Assembly: GCF_001693485.1 (NCBI RefSeq)
Contig: NZ_MAXC01000046.1
Span: 124,001 to 188,000 of the forward strand
Source: Bradyrhizobium sp. LMTR 3
Lineage (GTDB): Bacteria > Pseudomonadota > Alphaproteobacteria > Rhizobiales > Xanthobacteraceae
Direction of reading: 5' to 3'
DNA: 64,000 bases
Positions 34,810 through 44,535 of the stretch are shown piece by piece. The notes beneath the pieces were generated by a model. That model was given only the letters and a program-made list of their open reading frames with translations. It was not told the origin of the DNA and made no database searches. The translations under genes were made by a program, and so were the position numbers. The first letter of the stretch is position 1. Every line of letters starts with the position of its first letter.

Positions 34810-36234
34810 TTACTTGCCCGGCGGCGACGGCCACGGCCGCTGCGCACCGCGCAGGCCCTCGAATGCCTTGGCCATGCCGAGCACGCCGAGATCGTCGAAG
34901 CGGCGGCCGATAATCTGCACGCCGATCGGAAATCCCTTGGCGTCGTATCCGCCATTGATCGAGAGCGCCGGGTTTTCCGCCATATTCCACGGTACGGTAA
35001 AGCAGATGTGCTCGAACGGTCTGTCGGGATCGTTGATCGGTGCTGCGAACTCGGCCGGGAAGTTCACCACCGGCGACACCGGGGAGATCACGTAGTCGAG
35101 TTCGTGGAATAGCTTTGCTGCCGCGGCGCGGATCGCCATGGTGGCGTTGAAACCCCTGACGACGTCGACACCCGAAAGTTTGGCGCCGGCTTCTGCCCAT
35201 TTGTGGATGTAAGGCAGCGTCTTGCCGCGCTCCTCGGGCGAAAGCTTTGAGAGATCGTCCCACAACCGGGCCCGCCAGAAATTGTCGAGCCCGTCGAGCA
35301 TCTCGCGCGTCAGGATACCGTTGACTTCGGTGACGATCGCGCCGGCGGATTCGAACGCCTTGGCGGCGTTGACGGCTACGTCACGCACTTCCTGCTCGAG
35401 CGGCTGGCCGACGCCGGGATCGAGCATCAGGCCGATGCGCAGCTTGCGCGGCGACTTGTCGAGCGTCTTCCAGTGGATGCTGCTGTCAGCCGGCAGACTC
35501 ATGCCGTCGCGGCGATCCGGCTTCGCCAGCACGCACATCATCAACGCGGCGTCATCGACGGTGCGGGTTATGGGACCTGCGACCCGGCCGACATAGGGCG
35601 GATCGATCGGAACGCGCCCGAGGCTCGGCTTCAGCGCGACGAGACCGCACCAGCAGGCCGGCAGCCGCACCGAGCCGCCAATGTCGGTGCCCAGATGCAG
35701 CGGACCGTAGCCGGCCGCGCCCGCCGCGCCGGCGCCGGAAGAAGAGCCGCCTGGATTCTTGCTGGGGTCCCAGGGGTTGCGGGTGAGGGGGTGGAAGCTG
35801 GAGAGACCCGACGACAGCATGCCGTAATCTGGCATCGTCGTTTTGGAGAAGATGATCGCGCCGGCTTCGCGCAGCCGTGCGGCGGGCGGCGCGTCCTTTT
35901 CTGCCGGTACCAGCTTCACGCTGGCCGCGCCCAGCGGTATCGGTTGGCCTTTGGTGGCGATATTGTCCTTGATCGTGACCGGCACGCCGTCGAGCGTGCT
36001 CACAGGCTCACCCTTCTGCCAGCGGTCACTCGACGCCTTCGCTACCGCGCGCGCGCGGTCGGGATCGAACAGATAGAGCGCCTTGATGTGCGGCTCCCAG
36101 GCCGCGACGTGCTCGATCACCTCCTCCAGCACTTCCGAGGGAGAGAACTGCTTGGCGCGATAGCCGGCGATCAGGTCGGTGGCGGAGAGGTCATGCAGCG
36201 AGGTGACCTCTTCCTCGGGGGCTGGCTTATGCAT
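34810..36234 (-). CDS. Amidase signature family amidase
   Basis: A 474-residue amidase. Lys89 (VTIKDN), Ser164 (GGSSSG) and Ser188 (DIGGSVRLPA) are spaced exactly as the Lys/cis-Ser/Ser triad of fatty acid amide hydrolase and GatA. It should release ammonia or an amine from amides. Its start lies one base after the stop of the M20 hydrolase gene, so it is coupled to it and forms the end of the peptide/amide cluster operon. GatA-type tRNA work is unlikely since no gatB or gatC is nearby. Confidence 0.92.
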   Translation of the reverse strand: MHKPAPEEEVTSLHDLSATDLIAGYRAKQFSPSEVLEEVIEHVAAWEPHIKALYLFDPDRARAVAKASSDRWQKGEPVSTLDGVPVTIKDNIATKGQPIPLGAASVKLVPAEKDAPPAARLREAGAIIFSKTTMPDYGMLSSGLSSFHPLTRNPWDPSKNPGGSSSGAGAAGAAGYGPLHLGTDIGGSVRLPACWCGLVALKPSLGRVPIDPPYVGRVAGPITRTVDDAALMMCVLAKPDRRDGMSLPADSSIHWKTLDKSPRKLRIGLMLDPGVGQPLEQEVRDVAVNAAKAFESAGAIVTEVNGILTREMLDGLDNFWRARLWDDLSKLSPEERGKTLPYIHKWAEAGAKLSGVDVVRGFNATMAIRAAAAKLFHELDYVISPVSPVVNFPAEFAAPINDPDRPFEHICFTVPWNMAENPALSINGGYDAKGFPIGVQIIGRRFDDLGVLGMAKAFEGLRGAQRPWPSPPGK

Positions 36235-36235
36235 G

Positions 36236-37399
36236 CTAACCTACCGGCAAACGGGTTTCGATGATGCGGGCGAACATGCTGGCGCCGATCGGCAGGATTT
36301 TGTCGTCGAGGACGTAGCCGGAATTGTGCACGGGCACCGAGCCGTCGTGGCCGATCCAGAAATAGGCGCCGGGCACCACCTGCATCATGTCAGCGAAATC
36401 CTCGCTCCCCATCTTCGGCTGCGAGCGCGTGAGCACGTTGGCCGGATCGACCACGGTCTTCGCCACCGCTTCGACTACCTTGGACTGTTCTTCCTCGTTG
36501 ATGAGGACGCTGAACGTATCGCGGATGTCGACCGTGATCTCGCACTCGAACGTGGCGGCAACGCCGGCGCAGATCTTGCGCATGCGCTCGCGGATCAGCG
36601 CACGCACGCCGTCGTCGAAGGCGCGCACGGTGCCGCCGAGCCTGGCCTCGCCGGGGATCACGTTGTTGGCGGAGCCGGCATGGATCTGCGTGACCGACAG
36701 CACCGCAGACTTCAAGGGATCGACGTTGCGGCTGACGATGGTCTGCAGGGCCTGGGCCAGCGTGGTCGCGATCACTACCGCATCCTTGGAGCGCTCCGGC
36801 ATCGCGCCATGCGCGCCATAGCCCTGGATCGTGATGTCGAAGAAATCGGCGCCTGCCATCGCTGGTCCGGGCAGGATCGCGATCTCGCCGTGATTGAGAT
36901 CCGGCGCGTTGTGCAGGCCATAGACCTCGTCGCAGGGAAACTTTTCGAACAGCCCATCCTTGATCATGGCGCGTGCGCCGCCGAGGCCTTCCTCGGCCGG
37001 CTGGAAGATGAAATGCACGGTGCCATCAAAATTTTTCGTCTCGGCCAGATAGCGCGCGGTGCCGAGCAGTATCGTGGTATGACCGTCATGACCGCAGCCG
37101 TGAAAGCGGCCCGGAATGGTCGAGCGCCATTTCAGGTTGGTATTTTCTTCCATCGGCAGCGCGTCCATGTCGGCGCGCAGGCCGATGCGCTTGCCGCCAT
37201 CGCCCTTGCCCTTGAGCACGCCGATCACGCCGGTACCGCCGAGGCCGCGATGGACCTCGATGCCCCAACCCTTCAGCTTCTCGGCGACGATGCCGGAAGT
37301 GCGCACCTCCTCGAAGCCGATCTCGGGATGGGCATGCAGATCGCGGCGGATGGCGGTGAGTTCCTCGGCATAGCCGCCGATGCGTTCGATGATGGGCAT
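36236..37399 (-). CDS. M20 family amidohydrolase (hippurate hydrolase-like)
   Basis: A 387-residue M20D metal-dependent hydrolase. The first metal region LRADMDALPMEE is at about 74-85, the key HGCGHDGHT at 100-108 with Cys102 and His104 as ligands, and the general base region FQPAEEGLGGARAM follows. LHAHPEIGFEE near the start is typical of N-acyl-amino-acid deacylases. It lies in the operon between the M81 peptidase and the amidase. Likely substrates are N-acyl amino acids or small amides from the imported peptides. Confidence 0.92.
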   Translation of the reverse strand: MPIIERIGGYAEELTAIRRDLHAHPEIGFEEVRTSGIVAEKLKGWGIEVHRGLGGTGVIGVLKGKGDGGKRIGLRADMDALPMEENTNLKWRSTIPGRFHGCGHDGHTTILLGTARYLAETKNFDGTVHFIFQPAEEGLGGARAMIKDGLFEKFPCDEVYGLHNAPDLNHGEIAILPGPAMAGADFFDITIQGYGAHGAMPERSKDAVVIATTLAQALQTIVSRNVDPLKSAVLSVTQIHAGSANNVIPGEARLGGTVRAFDDGVRALIRERMRKICAGVAATFECEITVDIRDTFSVLINEEEQSKVVEAVAKTVVDPANVLTRSQPKMGSEDFADMMQVVPGAYFWIGHDGSVPVHNSGYVLDDKILPIGASMFARIIETRLPVG

Positions 37400-37405
37400 G
37401 TCTGG

Positions 37406-38941
37406 TTATCCCGTGACTGAGGATTTTGAGCGTGAGGAAGCGAATGGGGCAAAGGCGGGGCCGTTCGGCTTGAGGCGGATGCCCGGGCGCAGCCGCGTCC
37501 AGGGCAGCGCTGCGGTATCGGCCGGCATCGCGCCTGGGGCGGCGCAGATCAAAAGCTTTTCGGCGATCGGTTCGAAGTCGGCGCGGAAATGCACCGAGCT
37601 CTTGTTGACGAGGATTTTCTGTTCGGTCGGCTCGATGCCGACATAGCGATACATCGCTTGATCGGCGAGCTGCGCCTTGTAGGAGCCCACGACGACCCTG
37701 ACATCACCGATGCGCAGGCAGGTCGAGGGGCCCATGTCCATGTCGCGGCCGCCGTAATAGGGGCCTGGCGCCACGAATTTTCCGTCCGACAATTTTTCGA
37801 CGACGAACGTTTCCTTGTATGGCGCATCGCCCGGGATGCCCGATTTGCCGCCGAGCGCCAGCGTCACGGTGGCGCCGACGCCCGCCGCATGCGCCGCCTT
37901 GGCCGACTCCGGATCGTAGATCACGCCGGTGGCGGCGCGGGACGCGTGGTTGCGCACCAGGGCGCGCAGCATGCCGGTGGTGTCGGAATCGCCGCCGGCG
38001 CCGGGATTGTCCTGGGTATCGGCGATGATGATCGGCTTCTTCGCCGTTTTCGCAAGCTCGATGGCGAGGCGCACGCCATCATCGGGCGAATAGATGCGGC
38101 CGTCGAAATCGTCTTCATGGCCCTCGACGAGCGCGACGATCTTGTCGGCGGCGGCGTCCGCGTCGGCCTGCGTCCTGCCATAGGCGAACACGCTCGGCCC
38201 GCAATGGGGAAAATCCGCAGCCGGGAAACCCGGTGCAAAGGACAGCGTCGGCACCGCGGCGCTTTCGAACGCCGCGAGCTGCTCGTAAATGCCCCTCGTC
38301 GGCTGGTCGTTGGTGCATTGCCAGGAGATCGGAATCAGGAACGGCAGTTGCCGGAACGCTTTTGCAAGGCGCTGCCTGGTCCTCAGCAGCAGCGCGAGGT
38401 GTTTGGCGCAGGCGCGGCCGGTGTCGGCCATGTCGACGTGGGGATAGGTGCGGTAGGCGATCAGCGCATCCGCGTGCGCGACCATCTCGGGCGAGACGTT
38501 GGCATGGAGATCGAGGCTTGCGACCAGCGGCAGATCGGGGCCGATCACCTTGCGCACGCGCGCGAGGATTTCACCTTCGCCATCGTCATGCTGCTCGGTC
38601 ACCATGGCGCCGTGCAGATCGAGATAGACGGCATCGATCGGCCCGGCATTGGCGATGCCGTCGACCATCTCCTTCATGACGCGCTCGAAGGCATCGGTCG
38701 TGACATGCGCAGACGGGCTGGCGGCTGCGGAGATGGTCGGGACCAACTCCCAGCCATTGGCTTCGGCCGCTTCGACAAAGCCGGCAAGGCCGACATTGAT
38801 CTTGCGCATGACCTTGAGGACATCAGGTCCATGCGCCATCGCCGGCCAACCGCCGCCATGAACAAAATCAGCATAGGTCGCCTTGGTCGGCGCGAAAGTG
38901 TTGGTCTCGTGCAGGAAGCCGCCGACGGCGATACGGGTCAT
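37406..38941 (-). CDS. M81 family metallopeptidase (MlrC-like)
   Basis: A 511-residue protein of the M81 family, whose best-known member is MlrC, the microcystin-fragment peptidase. Landmarks are RIAVGGFLHETNTFAPTKAT, DAVYLDLHGAMVTEQHDDGE, SLDLHANVSPEMVAHADALI, YRTYPHVDMADTG and IIADTQDNPGAGGDSDTTG. The His/Asp-rich motifs are the expected zinc ligands. It lies between the ABC transporter and M20 genes in the same operon, which supports a role in cutting an imported small or cyclic peptide. The last 60 residues look less typical. Confidence 0.9.
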   Translation of the reverse strand: MTRIAVGGFLHETNTFAPTKATYADFVHGGGWPAMAHGPDVLKVMRKINVGLAGFVEAAEANGWELVPTISAAASPSAHVTTDAFERVMKEMVDGIANAGPIDAVYLDLHGAMVTEQHDDGEGEILARVRKVIGPDLPLVASLDLHANVSPEMVAHADALIAYRTYPHVDMADTGRACAKHLALLLRTRQRLAKAFRQLPFLIPISWQCTNDQPTRGIYEQLAAFESAAVPTLSFAPGFPAADFPHCGPSVFAYGRTQADADAAADKIVALVEGHEDDFDGRIYSPDDGVRLAIELAKTAKKPIIIADTQDNPGAGGDSDTTGMLRALVRNHASRAATGVIYDPESAKAAHAAGVGATVTLALGGKSGIPGDAPYKETFVVEKLSDGKFVAPGPYYGGRDMDMGPSTCLRIGDVRVVVGSYKAQLADQAMYRYVGIEPTEQKILVNKSSVHFRADFEPIAEKLLICAAPGAMPADTAALPWTRLRPGIRLKPNGPAFAPFASSRSKSSVTG

Positions 38942-39077
38942 AGTGCCTCAGCCAATGTTTTTGGTTGGGGGACGTTAAGCGGGACATCGTGGCAAGCGCA
39001 AGGAGTGAAGCAATTCCGTTTTGCATGCCGCGTGGTACGGAATAGCTACGCGAAGCAAGGCGATGGATTCGAGAGTT

Positions 39078-39181
39078 CGTCATTCCGGGATGGTCCGAAG
39101 GACCAGACCCGGAATCTCGAGATTCTCAGGGGCGCAAGGGGCGCCCCATAGTTCGATGCTGCGCATCGCCCCGGAATGACG
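39078..39181. repeat. Palindromic intergenic repeat (family A, long copy)
   Basis: CGTCATTCCGGGATGGTCC, GGAATCTCGAGATTCTCAGG, GGGGCGCCCCATAGTTCGATG and CGCCCCGGAATGACGG. The same long form is found at 40886 and 43014, so three copies lie within this operon. Confidence 0.85.
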
Positions 39182-39192
39182 GTGAGCTTGAT

Positions 39193-40833
39193 TTACTCCG
39201 CCGCGACCTCTACCGGTCGGAAATTGGCAAAATCCCAGCCGCGGCCGGGGGCGGCATCGAGCAATGCCCTTGTATAGGCCTGCTGCGGGTGGGTCAGCAC
39301 CTGCGCGGCCGGGCCCTGTTCGACGATCCGGCCATGTTGCATCACAGCGACGTCGTCGCAGATTTGCGCCGCGACGCGAAGATCATGGGTGATGAACAAC
39401 AATGCAATGCCCAGCCGCTTCTGGATTTCGTCGAGCAGTTCGAGCACCTGCGCCTGCACTGAGACGTCGAGCGCCGAAACCGCTTCGTCCGCAACCAGCA
39501 CGTCGGGGTCGAGCGCGAGCGCGCGCGCAATCGCGATGCGCTGACGCTGTCCGCCGGAGAATTGATGCGGGTAGCGCGACACTGCATCGGCCGGCAGATC
39601 GACCAGTTCGAGCAGATCGCGCGCCTTCGCCAGCGCTTCCGCACGCGGCATGCCGTAATTGATCGGGCCCTCGGCAATGGTTTCGCCGACGGTCACGCGC
39701 GGATTGAGCGAGCGGTAGGGGTCCTGGAAGATGATCTGAATCTTCTTGCGGTGCGGCTGCAATAGCCGGCGCGACAGCTCGGAGATTTCGCGGCCCGCGA
39801 GTCGCACGCCGCCGGAGGTCGGATCGATCAGGCGGACGATGCAGCGCGCCACCGTCGACTTGCCCGAGCCGCTTTCGCCGACGATGCCGAGCGTGCGGCC
39901 CTTGCGCAAAGTGAGGGTGACGTCCTTGGCGGCGGCGACTTCGCGTGTCTTTCCGAGGAAGGAACGCTCGCGATAGACCTTGCCCAGTTCGTTGGCTTCC
40001 AGCACCACCGGCTCTTCGGTCTCCGCGCGCGGCGCCCGCGGCACCAGGCTCGGCACCGACGAGAGCAGGTTGCGGGTGTACTCCATGGTCGGCGTGCGCA
40101 AAATGCTGTCGAGCGTGCCGGTTTCGACCAGCCGGCCGTAGCGCATCACCGCGACGCGATCGGCGATCTCGGCGACCACGCCCATGTCATGGGTGATGAA
40201 CAGCACGGCGGTGCCATGATCGCGCTGCAGGTCGCGGATGAGGGTGAGGATCTGCTTCTGCGTGGTGACATCGAGCGCAGTCGTCGGCTCGTCCGCGATC
40301 AGGAGTTTCGGTTCGAGCACCAGCGCCATCGCAATCATGATGCGCTGGCGCTGTCCGCCCGACAGCCGGTGCGGGTAGGAGGCAAAGATGCGCTCCACGT
40401 CCGGCAATCGGACATGCTCCATCATCGCCAAAATCTTCTGGCGGCGGGCACGGGCGTCGAGATCGGTGTGGGCGCGCAAGACTTCGTCGATCTGGCGGCC
40501 GACCGGCACCACCGGATTGAGCGCCGTCATCGGCTCCTGAAAGATCATCGCCATCCGTGTGGCGCGCAACTGCCGCAGGCGCTTGTCGGTGGCGGTGAGT
40601 AGTTCCTCGCCGACCAGCTTGACGCTGCCGCCCGAGGGCACCAGCGCGCCTTTCTGCAACAGCCCCATCACGGTCAGCGAGGTCACCGATTTGCCGGAGC
40701 CGCTTTCGCCGACCACGCAGAGGGTTTCGCCTTCACGCACCTGCAGCGAGACGCCGTCAATGATGCGCTGGCCGGAAGGATTTTTGCCAAGGCCGACGAC
40801 GAGGTTGTCGATGTCGAGAATGATGTTTTTCAT
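39193..40833 (-). CDS. Peptide ABC transporter ATPase, DppD-DppF fusion
   Basis: A 546-residue protein with two nucleotide-binding domains in tandem. Domain 1 (about 1-260) has Walker A GESGSGKS, signature LSGGQRQRIMIAMAL and Walker B LLIADEPTTALDV. Domain 2 (about 285-546) repeats Walker A, then FSGGQRQRIAIARAL and VLVADEAVSALDV. Such fusions power dipeptide/oligopeptide importers in place of separate DppD and DppF. An in-frame ATG at 40854 exists but lies inside a family-B repeat, so 40833 is preferred. The two permease genes lie directly upstream on the same strand. Confidence 0.93.
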   Translation of the reverse strand: MKNIILDIDNLVVGLGKNPSGQRIIDGVSLQVREGETLCVVGESGSGKSVTSLTVMGLLQKGALVPSGGSVKLVGEELLTATDKRLRQLRATRMAMIFQEPMTALNPVVPVGRQIDEVLRAHTDLDARARRQKILAMMEHVRLPDVERIFASYPHRLSGGQRQRIMIAMALVLEPKLLIADEPTTALDVTTQKQILTLIRDLQRDHGTAVLFITHDMGVVAEIADRVAVMRYGRLVETGTLDSILRTPTMEYTRNLLSSVPSLVPRAPRAETEEPVVLEANELGKVYRERSFLGKTREVAAAKDVTLTLRKGRTLGIVGESGSGKSTVARCIVRLIDPTSGGVRLAGREISELSRRLLQPHRKKIQIIFQDPYRSLNPRVTVGETIAEGPINYGMPRAEALAKARDLLELVDLPADAVSRYPHQFSGGQRQRIAIARALALDPDVLVADEAVSALDVSVQAQVLELLDEIQKRLGIALLFITHDLRVAAQICDDVAVMQHGRIVEQGPAAQVLTHPQQAYTRALLDAAPGRGWDFANFRPVEVAAE

Positions 40834-40885
40834 TTCAGTTTCGTCGACCGTCATTGCGAGGAGCGTAGCGACAATGTTCAGGGTT

Positions 40886-40989
40886 CGTCATTCCGGGATG
40901 GTGCGCCAGCACCGGACCCGGAATCTCGAGATCCTCAGGGGCGCAAGGGCGCCCCATAGTTCGATGCTTCGCATCGCCCCGGGATGACG
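40886..40989. repeat. Palindromic intergenic repeat (family A, long copy)
   Basis: CGTCATTCCGGGATGGTGCG to GCATCGCCCCGGGATGACGG, with GGAATCTCGAGATCC. It lies between the ATPase and DppC-type permease genes inside one operon and could shape the mRNA there. Confidence 0.85.
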
Positions 40990-41010
40990 GCTTCAATTGT
41001 ATTGAAGCCG

Positions 41011-41901
41011 TCACTTCCCCGCCTCCCGTTGTTTCATGCGCGGATCGAGCGCATCGCGGGCGGCGTCGCCGATCAGGTTGACGCTGAGGATCGCGATCGA
41101 CAGCAATAGCCCCGGCCAGAAGATCAGCGACGGCTTGACCTGGAAGTAGGCGCGGCCCTCGGCCATGATGTTGCCCCAGGTCGGCGTTTCCGGGCTGATG
41201 CCGGCGCCGAGGAACGACAGGATCGCCTCGGTAAGAATGGCGGAAGCGCAGACGTAAGTGCCTTGCACGATCAGCGGCGCCACCGTGTTCGGCATCAGAT
41301 GCCGCCACATGATCTTGGGCAGGCTGGTGCCGACCGAGATCGCGGCCTCCACATAAGGCTCCTCGCGCGCCGATAGCACGACCGAGCGCACCAGCCGCGC
41401 CACGCGTGGAATTTCGGGAATCGTGATAGCAACCAGCACGGTCATCAGGCTGGCGCCCGACAGCGACACCACGGCGATCGCGAGCAGGATGGAAGGGATC
41501 GCCATCAAGCCGTCCATCACCCGCATCATCACGGCGTCGACCCATTTGAAGAAGCCGGAGACGAGGCCGATCACGAGGCCGATGCCGATCGAGAAGACCG
41601 CAGCACCCAGGCCGATCAGGAGCGAAATCCGTCCGCCATAGATGATGCGCGAGAGCACGTCGCGGCCGTACGCGTCGGTGCCGAGCAGGAACTGCGCGCT
41701 TGATGGTTTCAGCCGCTGTGCCGGCGCCAGCAATTGCGGATCGTGCGGCGCAAGCAGGGGAGCTGCGATCGCCATCGCGATGACGAGTGCGAGGCAGACG
41801 GTGGCGGTCGCGATGATCGGCGTCGCCGTGAGGAATCCAAGTCTCGGCCGGAACGGCGTAGTGACAGGGATTGACGGTTCGGGAAGGGTTTCGATCGCCA
41901 T
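41011..41901 (-). CDS. Peptide ABC transporter permease (DppC-type)
   Basis: A 296-residue inner-membrane permease with about six membrane helices and an extra N-terminal segment. LLGTDAYGRDVLSRIIYGGR is the DppC/OppC hallmark; the coupling-helix region is VARLVRSVVLSAREEPYVEA, and AILTEAILSFLGAGISPETP follows. ATG 41901 starts 13 bases after the DppB-type stop with AGGA upstream. An alternative ATG at 41937 would overlap that gene and is less likely. Confidence 0.92.
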   Translation of the reverse strand: MAIETLPEPSIPVTTPFRPRLGFLTATPIIATATVCLALVIAMAIAAPLLAPHDPQLLAPAQRLKPSSAQFLLGTDAYGRDVLSRIIYGGRISLLIGLGAAVFSIGIGLVIGLVSGFFKWVDAVMMRVMDGLMAIPSILLAIAVVSLSGASLMTVLVAITIPEIPRVARLVRSVVLSAREEPYVEAAISVGTSLPKIMWRHLMPNTVAPLIVQGTYVCASAILTEAILSFLGAGISPETPTWGNIMAEGRAYFQVKPSLIFWPGLLLSIAILSVNLIGDAARDALDPRMKQREAGK

Positions 41902-41914
41902 CAGTAGCGAATCC

Positions 41915-42856
41915 TCAATAACGAATTCTGGGATCAAGCAGGGTGTAGGCGACGTCGATCAGGAGATTGACGGTGACATAGATCAGCGACGTCAACAGGA
42001 TCATCGCCTGGATGACGGGATAATCGCGCGCCAGCACCGCATCGACCGTGAGGCGGCCGATGCCGGGCAGGTTGAACACGCTCTCGGTGACGACGACGCC
42101 GGAAATCAGCAGCGCGAATCCCGTGCCGATCACGGTGATGACGGGCACGGCGGCGTTGCGCAGGGCATGGCGGAGCAGCACGCCGGTCTCGCTGATGCCT
42201 TTGGCGCGCGCGGTGCGGACGTAATCTTCACCTAGCACGTCCAGCATTGCGGCCCGCGTCATGCGCGCGATCAGCGCGACATAGATAAACGACAGCGTGC
42301 AGGTCGGCAGGATGATGCGCTCGAAGAACGGACCGAAGCCGGCCGTGATGCTGCGAAAACCCTGCACCGGCACCCAGCGCAGGTCGATCGCAAAGATCTG
42401 GATCAGGACATAGCCGATCACGAACACCGGCACGGAGAAGCCGACCACCGACAGACCCATCACGAAGCGGTCGATCCAGGTGCCGTGCTTCCACGCCGCA
42501 ATCACGCCGAGCGGCACCGCAACGACAATAGCCAGAATGATCGTGGAAAGGGCAATCGAGATCGACGGCTCGACGCGCTGACTGATCATCTTCAAGACGG
42601 GCACGTTCGAGATCAAGGACACGCCGAGGTCGCCTTGCAGCAGCTTGCCGATCCAGGTGAAGAATTGCGTGTAGAGCGGCTCATTGAGGCCGAGCGAGGT
42701 GCGGATGCGCTCGAGCTGCTCGGGCGTTGCGTTGTCGCCGGCGAGAATCGCGGCGGGATCGCCGGGCGTCAGCCGCAGCAGGAGAAACACAAACAGCGCC
42801 ACCACGCCCATCACGGGAATGGCGGCGAGAATGCGACGAAGCAGATATCCGAGCAT
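41915..42856 (-). CDS. Peptide ABC transporter permease (DppB-type)
   Basis: A 313-residue inner-membrane permease: MLGYLLRRILAAIPVMGVVA at the start, LTPGDPAAILAGDNATPEQL, the extracytoplasmic loop with GDLGVSL, the coupling segment ARMTRAAMLDVLGEDYVRTA and VTESVFNLPGIGRLTVDAV near the end. It is paired with the DppC-type gene and the fused ATPase in one operon, forming a complete importer with the binding protein at 44536. Confidence 0.93.
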   Translation of the reverse strand: MLGYLLRRILAAIPVMGVVALFVFLLLRLTPGDPAAILAGDNATPEQLERIRTSLGLNEPLYTQFFTWIGKLLQGDLGVSLISNVPVLKMISQRVEPSISIALSTIILAIVVAVPLGVIAAWKHGTWIDRFVMGLSVVGFSVPVFVIGYVLIQIFAIDLRWVPVQGFRSITAGFGPFFERIILPTCTLSFIYVALIARMTRAAMLDVLGEDYVRTARAKGISETGVLLRHALRNAAVPVITVIGTGFALLISGVVVTESVFNLPGIGRLTVDAVLARDYPVIQAMILLTSLIYVTVNLLIDVAYTLLDPRIRY

Positions 42857-43013
42857 CTTGATCCGTTAGTTGTAGGTGAATTGGGCAGCGCCGCCCTTAG
42901 ACCTGGTTTCCGCGCCACCAGCGTAGCATTTCAGCAAGTCCCGTGCCATTGCGCCTGCGTTTTTTGCGATGCAGCTAGGCGACTGTGCGTAAGAGCGCGC
43001 GCTTCATTCTCTT

Positions 43014-43112
43014 CGTCATTCCGGGATGGTGCGTTAGCACCAGACCCGGAATCTCGAGATTCTCGGGGCGCAAGCGCCCCATAGTTCGATGCTTTCGCAT
43101 CGCCCCGGAATG
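43014..43112. repeat. Palindromic intergenic repeat (family A, long copy)
   Basis: CGTCATTCCGGGATGGTGCG, CGGAATCTCGAGATTCTCGG and CGCATCGCCCCGGAATGACA in the gap between the M20 peptidase and DppB-type genes. Confidence 0.85.
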
Positions 43113-43125
43113 ACAGTTGCACTCA

Positions 43126-44256
43126 TCACTCCAGCGTCGCGAGTAGCCCCGCCATCAGCCGGCCGCGTTCGGCCAGGCTGTCTACTTCAATATGCTCGTT
43201 CAGCGTATGCGCATCGGCGCCGCGGACGCCTAAGCCATCGAGCGTCGGGATGCCCATGGCGCCGGTGAAATTTCCGTCGGACCCGCCACCGGCGCTGCCA
43301 TGGGGCAGTTCGAGGCCCAACTGCGCGGCAATCCCGCGCGCCTTTTCGTATAACGCCATGGTGCCGGCATCTGGTTCCCACACCGGGCGGGTGACGCCGC
43401 GGGTTACCGTGAACGTGACGTCGTTGCTGGTGCCTGACAGCGCCAGCATGCGCTCGACGCCGCGATCGAGATCGGCCTGGCGCTTGGCCATGCTCAGCGC
43501 TTCGCCGGTGCAGGTGGTGGCGACGCAATTGACCCACTGGCCGCCATGCACGATGCCGACCGAGAACGTACAATCTTCGGTCGTCATGCCGTCGATCGCG
43601 ATAATCTGGCGTGCCATTTCGCGGATCGCGGAACGGCCGGAAGAAAGCGTGGCGCCGGCATGGCTCGGCTTGCCGACGGCCTCCAGATTGAAGCGCGCAA
43701 TCGCATAGCGTCCGGTGACGACGCCATTGTTGGGCCGTCCGGGCTCCGGCACCAGCACGTATTTGTTGCGCGCGGCTTCCGCCTCGATGATGTCGCGGGT
43801 CGAGGGCGTGCCGACTTCCTCGTCGGGGGTGAACAGCACCGTAATCGGCAGCGGCGTCGTGAACGCGGCGCGGGCCAGTTGCCGGATCGCTTCCAGCGAG
43901 AGGTAATTGCCGCCCTTCATGTCGAAGATGCCGGGGCCGAAGCATTTGTTGCCTTCGCGCCGCCATCGCAGCTTTTCGATGGTGCCGACGGGGTGGACGG
44001 TATCCATGTGGCCGGCGATCAGGATGCCGGGCTCGCCCTGCTTCGGGTGAGGAAAGCGGGCGCGGACGCAGCCGGCAAACCCTTGCCGGCCGGCGATGCG
44101 CTCGATGGTCGCACCCATGATCGCCATGTCGCGCGCGGCGAAGTCGAGCATGCGCTCCACGGCAGCCTTGTCCCAGGTCGGGCTTTCGCACTCTACCCAG
44201 CCGCGGAGCCCCTGCAGCATGGCCTCGGAATCAAAGGGAAGATTGGCTGGGTTCAT
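43126..44256 (-). CDS. M20 family carboxypeptidase (glutamate carboxypeptidase-like)
   Basis: A 376-residue M20 zinc peptidase. GILIAGHMDTVHPVG gives the first ligand set, FDMKGGNYLSLEAI the bridging Asp, and FTPDEEVGTPSTRDIIEAEA the general base and next ligand. The C-terminal HGSAGGGSDGNFTGAMGIPT is typical of carboxypeptidase G2 relatives. It is the first gene of the minus-strand cluster, divergent from the binding-protein gene. It would cut terminal amino acids from imported peptides. Confidence 0.92.
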   Translation of the reverse strand: MNPANLPFDSEAMLQGLRGWVECESPTWDKAAVERMLDFAARDMAIMGATIERIAGRQGFAGCVRARFPHPKQGEPGILIAGHMDTVHPVGTIEKLRWRREGNKCFGPGIFDMKGGNYLSLEAIRQLARAAFTTPLPITVLFTPDEEVGTPSTRDIIEAEAARNKYVLVPEPGRPNNGVVTGRYAIARFNLEAVGKPSHAGATLSSGRSAIREMARQIIAIDGMTTEDCTFSVGIVHGGQWVNCVATTCTGEALSMAKRQADLDRGVERMLALSGTSNDVTFTVTRGVTRPVWEPDAGTMALYEKARGIAAQLGLELPHGSAGGGSDGNFTGAMGIPTLDGLGVRGADAHTLNEHIEVDSLAERGRLMAGLLATLE

Positions 44257-44535
44257 GGACTTCTCTTGGTTTTCTTAATCTTGGGTTTCGACCGATAGGG
44301 CACCGGCCCCGAGGTGTACGAGAATGATCTCGCGCGGATTTGTAAAGTGAAACATGAACGCGTGTCCCGCGGTATCCGCAGCGCGGTGGTCACCTCAAAG
44401 CGGATTGACGCGCCGCGCGCTTGATGCAAGTCTTCAAATAGTCAGGATTTACAGCGTGTTAGTTCGCCCAAATAACGAACCGCATGCATAATGAATCAGC
44501 GGACTTTGAACAGTTTCACGTCAGGAGGAGATCGA

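Noticed and set aside
34676..35263. N-terminal extension of the crotonase frame into the amidase gene
   Set aside because: It overlaps a recognised amidase in another frame and crosses a palindromic repeat; the crotonase domain starts at 34675 with its own ribosome site.
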